The position numbers and the translations under genes are program-made. Under the pieces are notes generated by a model that was not told the origin of the DNA, did no database searches, and saw only the letters and a program-made list of their open reading frames with translations. A DNA stretch of 64,000 nt from Rhodovibrionaceae bacterium (GTDB taxonomy: Bacteria > Pseudomonadota > Alphaproteobacteria > Kiloniellales > DSM-21159), in assembly GCA_028279885.1 (NCBI GenBank), contig JANQMX010000080.1, positions 1 through 64,000 on the forward strand, read 5' to 3'. Positions within the stretch are counted from its first letter, which is position 1; every line of letters starts with the position of its first letter. Below, piece after piece: positions 28,047 to 37,638 of the stretch.

Positions 28047-31000
28047 CTACCACTCGATGCGCTCAATGCCCTCGAAGATGATTTCGCTTCCATCGGTCAT
28101 GCTGATGATGCCCTCGGCATCGTCAGAGAGCACCAAGTGGTCCGGCGTGCTTTGCAGGATGGAGCCGCTTGTAACCGAGACCGTCCAGTCGCCGCTGTTG
28201 GGTGCGTTCGCTTCGTTCTGAAGCTGGATGACATCGGTCCAGTCGCCACCGGAACCACCGAAGACCTCGTCATTGCCGAAGGTCACCTGGCTGTCGAACA
28301 GGAAGCTGTTGTTGCCCCGGCCGCCGTGAAGCTGATCGTTTCCGGCGTTTCCGGCGAGGCTGTCGTCACCATCGCCGCCGTAGAGCGTATCATCGCCGTC
28401 GCCGCCAAAGAGACGGTCGTCACCGCCGAGGCCGAAGAGGACATCGTCGCCGCTGCCGCCGTACAGACTGTCGCCATCGCTTGGCGCTTCGTTGTAGCGG
28501 ATTTCGGTTACGTAGTAGTCGCTGGCGTCTTTCACGATACCGCCTTGCCCGGCGCTGTAGGTGTCGGCCGTCAGGATCAGGCGGTCGAAGGTGCTGTCGC
28601 CCTCCGGATCGATGGATACCGTGAGCCGGTGACCGCTCGTGGTGAGAAAGCTTCCCTCATCGACCAGCGTATCACCCAGGAAAGCCTGCCAGCGGCCCTG
28701 TTCGTCGCCGCCGTAGGGCCCTTCGTTGGCGATCAGGTTTCTGACATCGACTTCGGCGTCCACGATCCGGTTGTCGAAGTCGATGATCAGCCGTTCAGAC
28801 AGACCTTCCGCGGCGTCATAGCCGAGTTGGTTGTCCGGAGCCCGAGCGCCGGTATGGCCCGAGACGCCGATCTTGCCGCCGCCGGTGTAGAGGTGGTCGC
28901 TGCTCGGGGCCGTCAGATTGCCATCCGCGTCTATCCGTTGCGCAGTCACGGAAAAGCCCTGGTCTGTGGTCCGTGCGTTTCCGGCATTGATTTCGCCGGA
29001 AATCGGGCTGTCGTCTTGGCCGATGAGCGTATCGCTGCCTGCATGCCCGAAGAGAGGTTCGCCGCTGGAAGAGACGGTAAGCCAATCGTTGACGCCAATC
29101 GTAAAGTCTTCGCTGTGGGAGAGACCGCCTGCATCGGTTGCGGTGACCGTCAGAGCTATCTCTCCGGCCCCGTTGGCGAGAGCCACGCCGTCCTTCAGTT
29201 TCAGTTCGCCGTTCACCACCTCGAAGCGCGGGTCCGACACTGTATAGCTGTGGCTGTCGCCTGAATCGGGGTCGACGACGCTCAGGCTACCGACGACGGC
29301 GCCTGGGGCATCGGTTGTGATCTCCGGGTCGCCAGACGTCTGCTGAAGGTTGGTCTGAGTTGAGAAGACGAAGTCGTCGAAGTCGGCATCGCCGAGATTG
29401 TGCAGGTCCTCGAAGCCGATGGTATCCCCGGTCTCGGTGGTATGGTCGCGGCCATCCGGGTTCAGCGCAGCACCGCCGGAGAAGTAGACGTTGGCGCCGC
29501 GGCCGTCGAGAGCCGTTCCATCGGCCAGCACTGCCTGCCAGTTTCCATTTGCATCCTGCCGAAAGGTGACGTCGGTATTGTCGGTGAGGCCGCGATTTTC
29601 GTCGGCTCCGTCGGGAATGAGGAAGTAGCCGATGTCGGCAGGGTCGATGCCGTGGAAGGAGACGGTCTCGCTGCTGCCGGCGGCGAGTTGGTTTCCGTCG
29701 CTCCAGACGATCTTGCCGGCAACCGGATTACCTTCGGCGTCCTTGTGGAACACGCCGAAGCTGTTGGAGTAGCCGGCGCGTTCGGACAGGAAGGTCACGG
29801 TGACGTCGACCCGGTCGGCCGGGTCGAGCGTGATGGCGGTGGGCGCTTCGTTGACGTCGCCGACGGCGATGGTGAAGTCTTGGTCGATCGAGAGGCCGCC
29901 GCTGTCGGTGCTGGTGACGGTGATGGTGACGTCGCTGGCTTCATGGTCGAGGCTGATGCCCTCTTTCAGCTTGAGCTGGCCATCGACGACTTCAAAGCGC
30001 GCGTCGGAGACGCTGTAGGTATGGCTGTCACCGATGTCCGGGTCCGTTGCCGAGAGCGTGCCAATGATCGCGCCAGCGTGGTTCTCGGTGACCTGTGGGT
30101 TTCCGGAAACGGGTTGGACCGCAGCTTGGCTCGAGAAGACGAAGTCGTCGAAGTCGGCATCGCCGAGATTGCGCAGGTCCTCGAAGCCGATGGTGTCGCC
30201 GGTCTCTGTGGTATGGTCGCGGCCATCCGGGTTCAGCGCGGCACCGCCGGAGAAGTAGACGTTGGCACCGCGACCGTCGAGAGCCGTGCCATCGGCCAGC
30301 ACCGCCTGCCAGTTTCCATTTGTGTCCTGCCGAAAGGTGACGTCGGTGTTGTCGGACAGGGTGCGGTTCTCGTCGGCCCCGTCGGGAATGAGGAAGTAGC
30401 CGATATCCGCAGCCTCAATGCCGTGGAAGGAGACGGTTTCGCTGCTGCCGGCGGCAAGCTGGTTTCCGTCGCTCCAGACGATCTTGCCGGCGACCGGATT
30501 GCCCTCGGCGTCCTTGTAAAACACGCCGAAGCTGTTGGAGTAGCCGGCGCGTTCGGACAGGAAGGTCACGGTGACGTCGACCCGGTCGGCCGGGTCGAGG
30601 GTGATTTCCGTGGGCGCTTCGTTGACGTCGCCGGCGGCGATGGTGAAGTCCTGCTCGGTCGAGAGGCCGCCGCTGTCGGTCGCGGTGACAGTGATGGTGA
30701 CGTCGCCGGCCTCGTGGTCGAGGCTGACACCGTCCTTCAGCTTGAGCTGGTCGTCGACGACCTCGAAGCGGCTATCCGATACCGTATAGCTATGGCTGTC
30801 ACCGATGTCCGGGTCCGTTGTCGAAAGCGTGCCGATGTCAGCGCCGGCGTCGTTCTCATCGACGCTGGCGTTGTCGAGGCTGATGGCTGTGGGCGCGTCG
30901 TTCGCATCGACGCTGCGTTCCTCCTGGCGCTGGAGCTCCTCTAGCGTGCGCTCGGCTTCCCGTGTGTCAGTTCCGCCAATCGGTTCGGGGTCTTCCGTGG

Positions 31001-31550
31001 CCCTGTCTTCTGAGAGGTCTGTGCCGTCTGAAGGCCCGCCGGTAGCGGAGGCACTGTTGCTTGCGGGAATGTCGTCAGTGCTGCGCTCTTCGGTGCCAGC
31101 AGCAATGCGCGATCCGAATTGTCCTGCTGCCTGAGCTAGAGGGGCATTGCCGCTGTTTTCCTGCCCCTGGTTTCCAAACGCCCCGTCCGAATCGAAGAGC
31201 AAGGGTGCTGCAGCCTGTGCGGATTGATCGCCGTCCGCTCCAGGTGCCGCCAGCGATGCCGTCTCCTGTCCGTCCGGCGTCCTCTTGGGCGTTCCCGGGT
31301 CTCGCTTGAAAAGGCCGTGGTTTTCCTGATTTTCGTCGGTGGTTTCGTTTTCCGGCTGCGGCATGAAGAGCGCACCGAAGTGCTGCTCGCGCCCAGCCGC
31401 CAGATTGCCTTCACCGCCTTCCGACGCGTCTCGGCCCGGCTCCAAGCCGTGCTGCCGCTCGGACTCGTTTCGTCGGGTCAGGAGGTCGGCAACCTCGAAG
31501 TCGTTGAGATCGGGGCTGGTTCCCTTTTGCTCATTGCCATTGCCAGCCAT
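28047..31550 (-). CDS. Large RTX/cadherin-type secreted protein with DUF4114 domains
   Basis: Cadherin-like SLDHEAGDVTITVTATDSGGL repeats, DUF4114-like LGDADFDDFVF, C-terminal GGSGDDVLFGLGGDDRLFGGDGDDTLYGGDGDD RTX nonapeptides. Confidence 0.88.
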   Translation of the reverse strand: MAGNGNEQKGTSPDLNDFEVADLLTRRNESERQHGLEPGRDASEGGEGNLAAGREQHFGALFMPQPENETTDENQENHGLFKRDPGTPKRTPDGQETASLAAPGADGDQSAQAAAPLLFDSDGAFGNQGQENSGNAPLAQAAGQFGSRIAAGTEERSTDDIPASNSASATGGPSDGTDLSEDRATEDPEPIGGTDTREAERTLEELQRQEERSVDANDAPTAISLDNASVDENDAGADIGTLSTTDPDIGDSHSYTVSDSRFEVVDDQLKLKDGVSLDHEAGDVTITVTATDSGGLSTEQDFTIAAGDVNEAPTEITLDPADRVDVTVTFLSERAGYSNSFGVFYKDAEGNPVAGKIVWSDGNQLAAGSSETVSFHGIEAADIGYFLIPDGADENRTLSDNTDVTFRQDTNGNWQAVLADGTALDGRGANVYFSGGAALNPDGRDHTTETGDTIGFEDLRNLGDADFDDFVFSSQAAVQPVSGNPQVTENHAGAIIGTLSATDPDIGDSHTYSVSDARFEVVDGQLKLKEGISLDHEASDVTITVTSTDSGGLSIDQDFTIAVGDVNEAPTAITLDPADRVDVTVTFLSERAGYSNSFGVFHKDAEGNPVAGKIVWSDGNQLAAGSSETVSFHGIDPADIGYFLIPDGADENRGLTDNTDVTFRQDANGNWQAVLADGTALDGRGANVYFSGGAALNPDGRDHTTETGDTIGFEDLHNLGDADFDDFVFSTQTNLQQTSGDPEITTDAPGAVVGSLSVVDPDSGDSHSYTVSDPRFEVVNGELKLKDGVALANGAGEIALTVTATDAGGLSHSEDFTIGVNDWLTVSSSGEPLFGHAGSDTLIGQDDSPISGEINAGNARTTDQGFSVTAQRIDADGNLTAPSSDHLYTGGGKIGVSGHTGARAPDNQLGYDAAEGLSERLIIDFDNRIVDAEVDVRNLIANEGPYGGDEQGRWQAFLGDTLVDEGSFLTTSGHRLTVSIDPEGDSTFDRLILTADTYSAGQGGIVKDASDYYVTEIRYNEAPSDGDSLYGGSGDDVLFGLGGDDRLFGGDGDDTLYGGDGDDSLAGNAGNDQLHGGRGNNSFLFDSQVTFGNDEVFGGSGGDWTDVIQLQNEANAPNSGDWTVSVTSGSILQSTPDHLVLSDDAEGIISMTDGSEIIFEGIERIEW
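29360..30900 (-). repeat. Two near-identical 771-bp units (cadherin + DUF4114) inside the RTX gene
   Basis: gccgagattg landmarks at 29391 and 30162; flanking hundreds of bp nearly identical; 257-aa period. Confidence 0.8.
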
Positions 31551-31839
31551 CGTTCAAGCCCTCTCGCTGATCCCCGCTCAGCGCCCCTCATTGACTGCCG
31601 AGTTCGTGCTTTTTGTTGGAATTTAGCGAAATTAGCTGAACAGCGGTTATTGAACAGTTTTTGTTATTGGTAAACTCTTTGTATTGTGAAAAATACTTAG
31701 AAATGGCCATACGATACAAAATAGTTTTCAATAATTTAAGTAAATCGCCGCTGTGTCTAACCAGATTTTTAAAGCTTGTTTAACCGTGATTGAGCTAAAT
31801 CGGATTGGTTAACCGCCGTACCGCTTTTTCAGGACTGAC

Positions 31840-33594
31840 ATGACGGAAGCTGAGCAGCGCCCCGACACGCAAGACAGCGTGCCATCTCCGTCGTCTTGTG
31901 AAGCGCCGGCGCTTACGACCTATCAAACGCTGGCGACGGTGGTCCTCAACGTGCTGGGCTTGGCGCTGCCGGCCGCCATTCTTCAGGTTTACGACCGGGT
32001 CATTCCCAATCAGACGACGGAGACGCTGACTGCGCTGATGGTCGGCCTGATCGCAGTGCTTGTGATCGACGGTGCGCTGCGGATATCGCGCGGCTACCTG
32101 ACGAGCTGGTCCGGCGCTCAGTTCGAACACCGCTGTCTCGGCGCTTCGGTCGACACCATCCTGCTCGCCAATCCACGCAAGATCGAGGCAGAGAAGCTCG
32201 GGACGCACATCGACCGCGTCAACGCGATCGACAACCTGCGCGACTTCTATGGCGGTCAGGGGCGTCTGCTGCTGATCGATCTTCCCTTCCTCTTCGTCTT
32301 TCTTGGATTGTTCTGGGTGATCGCCGGACCGCTGGTTTTGGTTCCTTTGACGATTTTTGCCGTGCTGGCTGCCGCCACTCTTCTCGTCGGTCGCGCGTTG
32401 CGTGCGACCTTGGAGCGTCGCCACGAGCTGGACGACCGGCGCTACAGCTTCATCATCCAAATCCTCTCCAACATAGAGACGGTGAAGGCGCTGGCGCTCG
32501 AACCGACCATGACGCGACGTTATGAGCGGCTGCAACTGGCTGGCGCGGGCGCCACCAGCTCGACGATTTTCCTGAGCGGCTGTGCGCAGACGATCGGCAA
32601 CATCAGCTCGGCATTGACCCTCACGGCAGTGGCTGCGATCGGCGCCGTCCAGGTCATCAATGGCACGCTGTCCCCTGGCGAGCTAGCAGCCTGCACCCTG
32701 TTGGCGACCCGAGCGGTTCAACCGGTGATGAGAGGGCTCAGCCTTTGGACTCAATTCCAGGGGCTTTCGGTTGCGCGGGAGCGGGTGGAGCAGCTGCTCA
32801 GCACGCCGTCTGCCGGGGAGCGGCAGAACATCCGTGGCGGCGGGCGTGACGTGGTCGGCGATATCGAGCTGCGCGATGTGAGCTTTCGCTACAGCCCTGA
32901 CGGTCCTTATCAGCTCTTCGAAGCTAACGCCCGAATACGCGCAGGCGAGATCGTCGCCATTGTCGGAGAAGACGGGAGCGGTAAGTCCACTCTTCTGGAG
33001 CTCATCGCCGGGCGTTTGAAGCCGGAGAGTGGTGAGCTGCTGATCGACGGCGAGCCGGAGCAGAGCCAGAGCCTGATCGACCCTCGTCAGGTTATCAGGG
33101 TTGCCGAGAACACCGCGCTGTTCCAGGGCACGATTCTCGACAACCTCACCGCCTTTCGCGGCTCCGAACGCCTAGAGGAGGCCTTGGCCGCAGCGCGAGT
33201 CCTTGGTGTCGATGAGGAAGTCCATCGGCTACCGAAAGGCTACGACACCCCCATCGGCGCGATGGCGGGCGCGGAGTTGAGCACAAGCCTGCGTCAAAAG
33301 CTGACCATCGCTCGGGCGCTTGCCTGCCGCCCCAAGATCTTGTTGTTCGACGGTGCCAATGCCAATCTCGACCAGGCTGGCGAAGCGCGCTTGAAAAGGG
33401 CGCTGCAGGATCTTCGCGGTGAAATGACCATCATCCTCGTCACCCATCGGCCCTCCCTGCAGCAGATCGCAGATCGCGTCTTGCATCTTTTCGATGGCGC
33501 ACTTGTTCCACTGGTGGGGCCTGCGCCGGCAAGTATTGGTCTTGCGACGGAGAAGAAACGAGACGAGCTGATGTCGGAGGCTGTTCCGGCATGA
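31840..33594 (+). CDS. Type I secretion ABC transporter, degenerate NBD
   Basis: TM domain + GEDGSGKSTLL Walker A; signature LSTSLRQ and Walker B ILLFDGANANLD are atypical. Confidence 0.88.
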   Translation: MTEAEQRPDTQDSVPSPSSCEAPALTTYQTLATVVLNVLGLALPAAILQVYDRVIPNQTTETLTALMVGLIAVLVIDGALRISRGYLTSWSGAQFEHRCLGASVDTILLANPRKIEAEKLGTHIDRVNAIDNLRDFYGGQGRLLLIDLPFLFVFLGLFWVIAGPLVLVPLTIFAVLAAATLLVGRALRATLERRHELDDRRYSFIIQILSNIETVKALALEPTMTRRYERLQLAGAGATSSTIFLSGCAQTIGNISSALTLTAVAAIGAVQVINGTLSPGELAACTLLATRAVQPVMRGLSLWTQFQGLSVARERVEQLLSTPSAGERQNIRGGGRDVVGDIELRDVSFRYSPDGPYQLFEANARIRAGEIVAIVGEDGSGKSTLLELIAGRLKPESGELLIDGEPEQSQSLIDPRQVIRVAENTALFQGTILDNLTAFRGSERLEEALAAARVLGVDEEVHRLPKGYDTPIGAMAGAELSTSLRQKLTIARALACRPKILLFDGANANLDQAGEARLKRALQDLRGEMTIILVTHRPSLQQIADRVLHLFDGALVPLVGPAPASIGLATEKKRDELMSEAVPA

Positions 33595-35780
33595 GCAGTG
33601 TTGCCGTCGCGTCGGAACCGCAAGCTTTGCGCAATCAGACCGCGCTAGGCCCGTCGGCCAATCCGCTGGTCGATCATCTGCGCGCCGGGCGTTTGGACAA
33701 GCACTCGGTTAGTTCGCCGCTCGTCGCTTGCCTATTGCCCTTGCTGGAAGAGCTCCACTGGAACGGAACCCCGCGCAGACTCTTCGAAGCCCTGCCGCAT
33801 CTTGCCGATGGTCTGACGATCGAAGAATTTCGCGGTGTCCTGGCCAGGCTGGGCTATCGCAGTGTCCCGCAACGGCTGCGCTTGAAGGATCTCGATCAAC
33901 GGTTTCTGCCTTGCTTGTTCGAAGCCGATGACGGCAGAGTTTTCGTCGTCCGCGAGCGGTGTGGCGAGACGGTTTCCCTGTTCGACGGTGCCATTGGCAC
34001 ATGGCACGAGGAGCACTGTCTGACGGCAAAAGGCAAGGCGTGCTTTCTTGAGCCACTGACAACGCGTGGTTCGGACGACCGTAGCTCATCCACAAGCTGG
34101 CTCCTCAAGTTCGTCGGCCGCTTCCGCCCGCTCATCACTTTGCTCTTCGCCGTGACCTTCATATCGAATCTGTTCGCGCTCGCGGTGCCGCTTTTCATCA
34201 TGGGGGTCTATGATCAGGTGATTGCCGCCGGGTCCATGGAGACCCTGCGCTATTTTCTCGGCGGCATGGCGATTGCATTGCTGGCGGACACGGCGCTTCG
34301 CTTCCTTCGGGCCCGGGCGCTGAGCTACATCGGCGCGCGCCTGGACATCCTCCTGGGAAGCGAAGTCTTCGGTCAAATTCTCAATCTGCCACTGCGCTTC
34401 ACTCAGAATGCAAGCGTCGGTGCGCAGGTGACCCGGCTGCGACAGTTCGAGACCCTGCGAGATTTTTTCACAGGGCCACTCGCCGGCGTCGTCTTCGACC
34501 TGCCTTTTGTCGGGGTCTTCATTATCGCCATCGGCCTCTTGGCCGGCCCGCTCGTCTGGGTGCCGCTCGCCTTGCTGGTGGCGTTCCTGCTGCTCGCTGC
34601 GGTCATCACGCCGCTGATGCGGCGCCGGCTATCAGAGGGCGCCTCTGTGCGTTATCAGCGGCAGAGCTTCCTGATCGAGCTGTTCAGCCAGCACCGCTCC
34701 ATTCGCGACTGCCATGTGGAGGACGTCTGGCGGGACCGGTTCCGTGAAGTGTCCGCTCGGCATGCCAAGGCGTTCTTTAAGACCCAGCAGCTGAATCTGA
34801 CGGCGCAGACGCTGGCCCAGCTTCTGATGATGGCGGCCGGCATTGCCACCCTTTGGCTGGGGACGCTCGAGGTCATGGCGGGCGCCATGAGCGGCGGTGC
34901 CTTGATCGCCGTCATGGCATTGACCTGGCGCGTGCTGGCGCCGCTTCAGGTCGGCTTTCTCGGCCTGACGCGTCTCGAGCAGATCCGCTTGGCGATCACC
35001 CAGATCGATCGCCTGCTGAAGATGGAGACGGAGTACGACGCCACGCGGACCGACCTGCTGTTCCGCAGCTTTAGGGGCGACTGCGGTTTTCATCGCGTCA
35101 GCTTTCGCTATGCCAATGCGTCTGAACCGGCCCTGCTTGGCGTCAACCTGAACATTCCTGCCAAGCAGTGCATCGCCATCGCCGGGTCAAGCGGTGCCGG
35201 CAAGTCGACGTTGCTCAAGCTCCTGGCCGGTCTCTATGAGCCGCAAAGCGGATTCGTCACGATCGACGCGCTGGACATACGGCAGATCGACAAGCGGGAG
35301 CTTCGCGCATCCTTCGGCTACTGCCCGCAGCGCGTCCATCTGTTCCACGGCACGGTCTCGCAGAACATTCGCTTTGCCAACCCGACGGCCAGCGATGCCG
35401 AGGTGACCAAGGCCGCCATGGACGCTGGCCTGATGGAAGACATCTTGTCTCTGCCGGACGGTTTCGAGACCAGATTGACTGAAGCTGCCCTGCGGCACGT
35501 CTCAGAGAGCTTCAAGCATCAGCTCATGCTGGCGCGCGCTTATGTCACCGATGCGCCGATCTACCTCTTCGACGAAGCCGCCGCCTCCCTCGATCAGGAT
35601 GGCGACGAGCGCTTCCGCAAGAAGCTCCAGGCTCTGTCAAAGCAATCGACCGTGATCCTGGTGACGCATCGGCCGAGCCTCATGCGTCTGGCCGACCGCA
35701 TCGTCTATCTCCATGAGGGCCAAATCCTGTTCGACGGCAAGCCCGATGAGGTCTTGCCCTTTATCGAGAAGCTGAAGTGA
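33591..35780 (+). CDS. Type I secretion ABC transporter with N-terminal C39-like domain
   Basis: IAGSSGAGKSTLLKLLAG, IYLFDEAAASLD, VTHRPSLMRLADRI. Confidence 0.9.
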   Translation: MSSVAVASEPQALRNQTALGPSANPLVDHLRAGRLDKHSVSSPLVACLLPLLEELHWNGTPRRLFEALPHLADGLTIEEFRGVLARLGYRSVPQRLRLKDLDQRFLPCLFEADDGRVFVVRERCGETVSLFDGAIGTWHEEHCLTAKGKACFLEPLTTRGSDDRSSSTSWLLKFVGRFRPLITLLFAVTFISNLFALAVPLFIMGVYDQVIAAGSMETLRYFLGGMAIALLADTALRFLRARALSYIGARLDILLGSEVFGQILNLPLRFTQNASVGAQVTRLRQFETLRDFFTGPLAGVVFDLPFVGVFIIAIGLLAGPLVWVPLALLVAFLLLAAVITPLMRRRLSEGASVRYQRQSFLIELFSQHRSIRDCHVEDVWRDRFREVSARHAKAFFKTQQLNLTAQTLAQLLMMAAGIATLWLGTLEVMAGAMSGGALIAVMALTWRVLAPLQVGFLGLTRLEQIRLAITQIDRLLKMETEYDATRTDLLFRSFRGDCGFHRVSFRYANASEPALLGVNLNIPAKQCIAIAGSSGAGKSTLLKLLAGLYEPQSGFVTIDALDIRQIDKRELRASFGYCPQRVHLFHGTVSQNIRFANPTASDAEVTKAAMDAGLMEDILSLPDGFETRLTEAALRHVSESFKHQLMLARAYVTDAPIYLFDEAAASLDQDGDERFRKKLQALSKQSTVILVTHRPSLMRLADRIVYLHEGQILFDGKPDEVLPFIEKLK

Positions 35781-37135
35781 TGAGCGACAAGCCGGACTCC
35801 TCCAAGAAAGGAAGCGCCAAGCTGCCGCGACGGCAGGCGCTCGACCTTTCGCTATCTTTGCCTTTGGCGCTTGAGGAGGGTTGGCCGCCGCGGCTGTTCA
35901 ACTGGCTCATCTTCATCGGCGCCTTCATCGTCGTCGCCTTCCTTGGCTGGGCAGCCGTGACCGAGGTGAAAGAGGTGACCCTCTCCGAAGGTCAGGTGAT
36001 GCCGGCGGGTTCGGTTCGCGGGGTTCAGCACCTGGAGGGGGGTCTGGTCGAGGACATCCTGGTCACCGACGGACAGTTGGTGCAGGCGGGCGAGGTGCTG
36101 GTGCGTCTTGAACCCACCGCCGCCGAGGCGGACCTGCGTCAGCTGCAGGCACGCAAGGCAGCCCTTTCGGTCGAAGCTGAGCGGTTGAGGGCCTTCGTCG
36201 AGGACCGGGAAAGCAATTTCGCCGCCCTCGCCAGCGACCGGCAATTGATCGAAGACCAAGCCGCCATCCTGGCCCTGCAGCGGGACGCGCGCGATCGGCA
36301 GCTCGAAGTTCTTTACACACGGATCGAGCAACGGCGTGCCGAGCTTGCCTCACTCCAAGAGCAGCGCCAGAGCCTGGAAAAGCAAAGCAGCATCCTTGAA
36401 GAGCAGGTCGGCATGCGACGAGAGCTCGAGGAGAGGGGGCTAGTCTCGCGCGTCATCTACTTGGAGACGGAACGGGCCTTCTCGCAAACCTCGGCCCAGT
36501 TGGCCGAACTGCTGGGCGAAATTGCTTCGACCCAAGAAGGCCTCAACGAAGCGCAAATCAGCTTGGCGGAGCTGACGGCCCGCTTGAACAGCGAAGCCTT
36601 GCAGCGCATGGGCGCGGTCAGTGCCGAGCTCGCCGAAGTCAGTAACAGCATCGCCAAGCTCGAGCATCGGGTCGAACGCCTGGAGATCAGGGCGCCGGTG
36701 CGCGGCATCGTCAAAGGGCTCACCGTGCGTACCGTCGGGGGGGTCATTACGCCCGGCGAGACCATTGCCGAGATCGTACCGATCAACGACGAGTTGGTGG
36801 CCGAGGTGCGCATTGCGCCGCGGGACGTGGGCCACATCAAGGTGGGGCAAGAAGCCAAGGTCACCGTCACCACCTACGACTCCTCCCAGTACGGCCATAT
36901 CGTCGGCCGGGTGCGTCAGGTCTCCCCAAGCACCTTCCAGAACGCGGAAGGGCAGCTTTTCTATAAGTCCGTCGTGGCGCTGGAGCAGAACCATCTGGAC
37001 TACAACGGCACCACCCATCCGATTCTGCCGGGCATGGTGGTCAAGGCCGATATCATCACCGGCGTGAAGACGCTGGCGCAGTATATGTTGAAGCCGATCC
37101 AGCGCGCTTTCGACCGTTCGTTCGCCGAACGCTGA
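35777..37135 (+). CDS. HlyD family type I secretion periplasmic adaptor
   Basis: Single N-terminal TM, coiled-coil core, VRGIVKGLTVRTVGGVITPGETIAEIVP, GMVVKADIITG. Confidence 0.92.
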   Translation: MMSDKPDSSKKGSAKLPRRQALDLSLSLPLALEEGWPPRLFNWLIFIGAFIVVAFLGWAAVTEVKEVTLSEGQVMPAGSVRGVQHLEGGLVEDILVTDGQLVQAGEVLVRLEPTAAEADLRQLQARKAALSVEAERLRAFVEDRESNFAALASDRQLIEDQAAILALQRDARDRQLEVLYTRIEQRRAELASLQEQRQSLEKQSSILEEQVGMRRELEERGLVSRVIYLETERAFSQTSAQLAELLGEIASTQEGLNEAQISLAELTARLNSEALQRMGAVSAELAEVSNSIAKLEHRVERLEIRAPVRGIVKGLTVRTVGGVITPGETIAEIVPINDELVAEVRIAPRDVGHIKVGQEAKVTVTTYDSSQYGHIVGRVRQVSPSTFQNAEGQLFYKSVVALEQNHLDYNGTTHPILPGMVVKADIITGVKTLAQYMLKPIQRAFDRSFAER

Positions 37136-37189
37136 GACCTGCAATTTTCGCAGTTGCCTCAGGGCGAAAGCCGCGTTTAGTCTGTGGTC

Positions 37190-37385
37190 ATCGACGGTTC
37201 CCTTCGGGGACGCAAAAGGGAACGGGGTCAGGTTGGTATCGGACGAGTGCCGATGCCGCACTGAAGCCCCGGCTGCCCCCGCAACTGTAGGCGGCGAGCA
37301 GGCGCCCATGACTGGCCACTGGGAAACTGGGAAGGCCGGGCGCCAGCATCGACCCGCAAGCCAGGAGACCTGCCGTCGTCAGCGT
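37190..37385 (+). ncRNA. Cobalamin riboswitch
   Basis: GCCACTGGGAAACTGGGAAGGC core and AAGCCAGGAGACCTGCC B12-box, followed by TonB receptor gene. Confidence 0.93.
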
Positions 37386-37638
37386 CACCTTACCGTTGGC
37401 CGGGGTGTGCCAATGGGACGGAAAGCCGTTTTGCGGTGACGCGCGGAGGTGCGTTGCTGGCGAAGGGGCTGAAGGGTGTGAACAAGACATCTCCCGGCAA
37501 AGGGCAACCGCAACTGCCGTTTCGGCAGGGGCGGAGTGCGTCTGTCTTCCTCGGCACGAACCTCCCTCGTCAGGCGCGGGCGGCGCGACATCGCCTGCGT
37601 CTCTCATCCAACAAGATCGAGACCGAAGGAGGCCGTCA

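Noticed and set aside
29400-30944. 514-aa plus-strand ORF with strong internal repeats
   Set aside because: Antisense shadow of the duplicated RTX/DUF4114 gene; its repeats only mirror the coding repeat.
37396-37638. N-terminal 81 residues of the TonB receptor ORF as called
   Set aside because: Lies in the riboswitch leader; the true start is at 37639 with a strong RBS and signal peptide.
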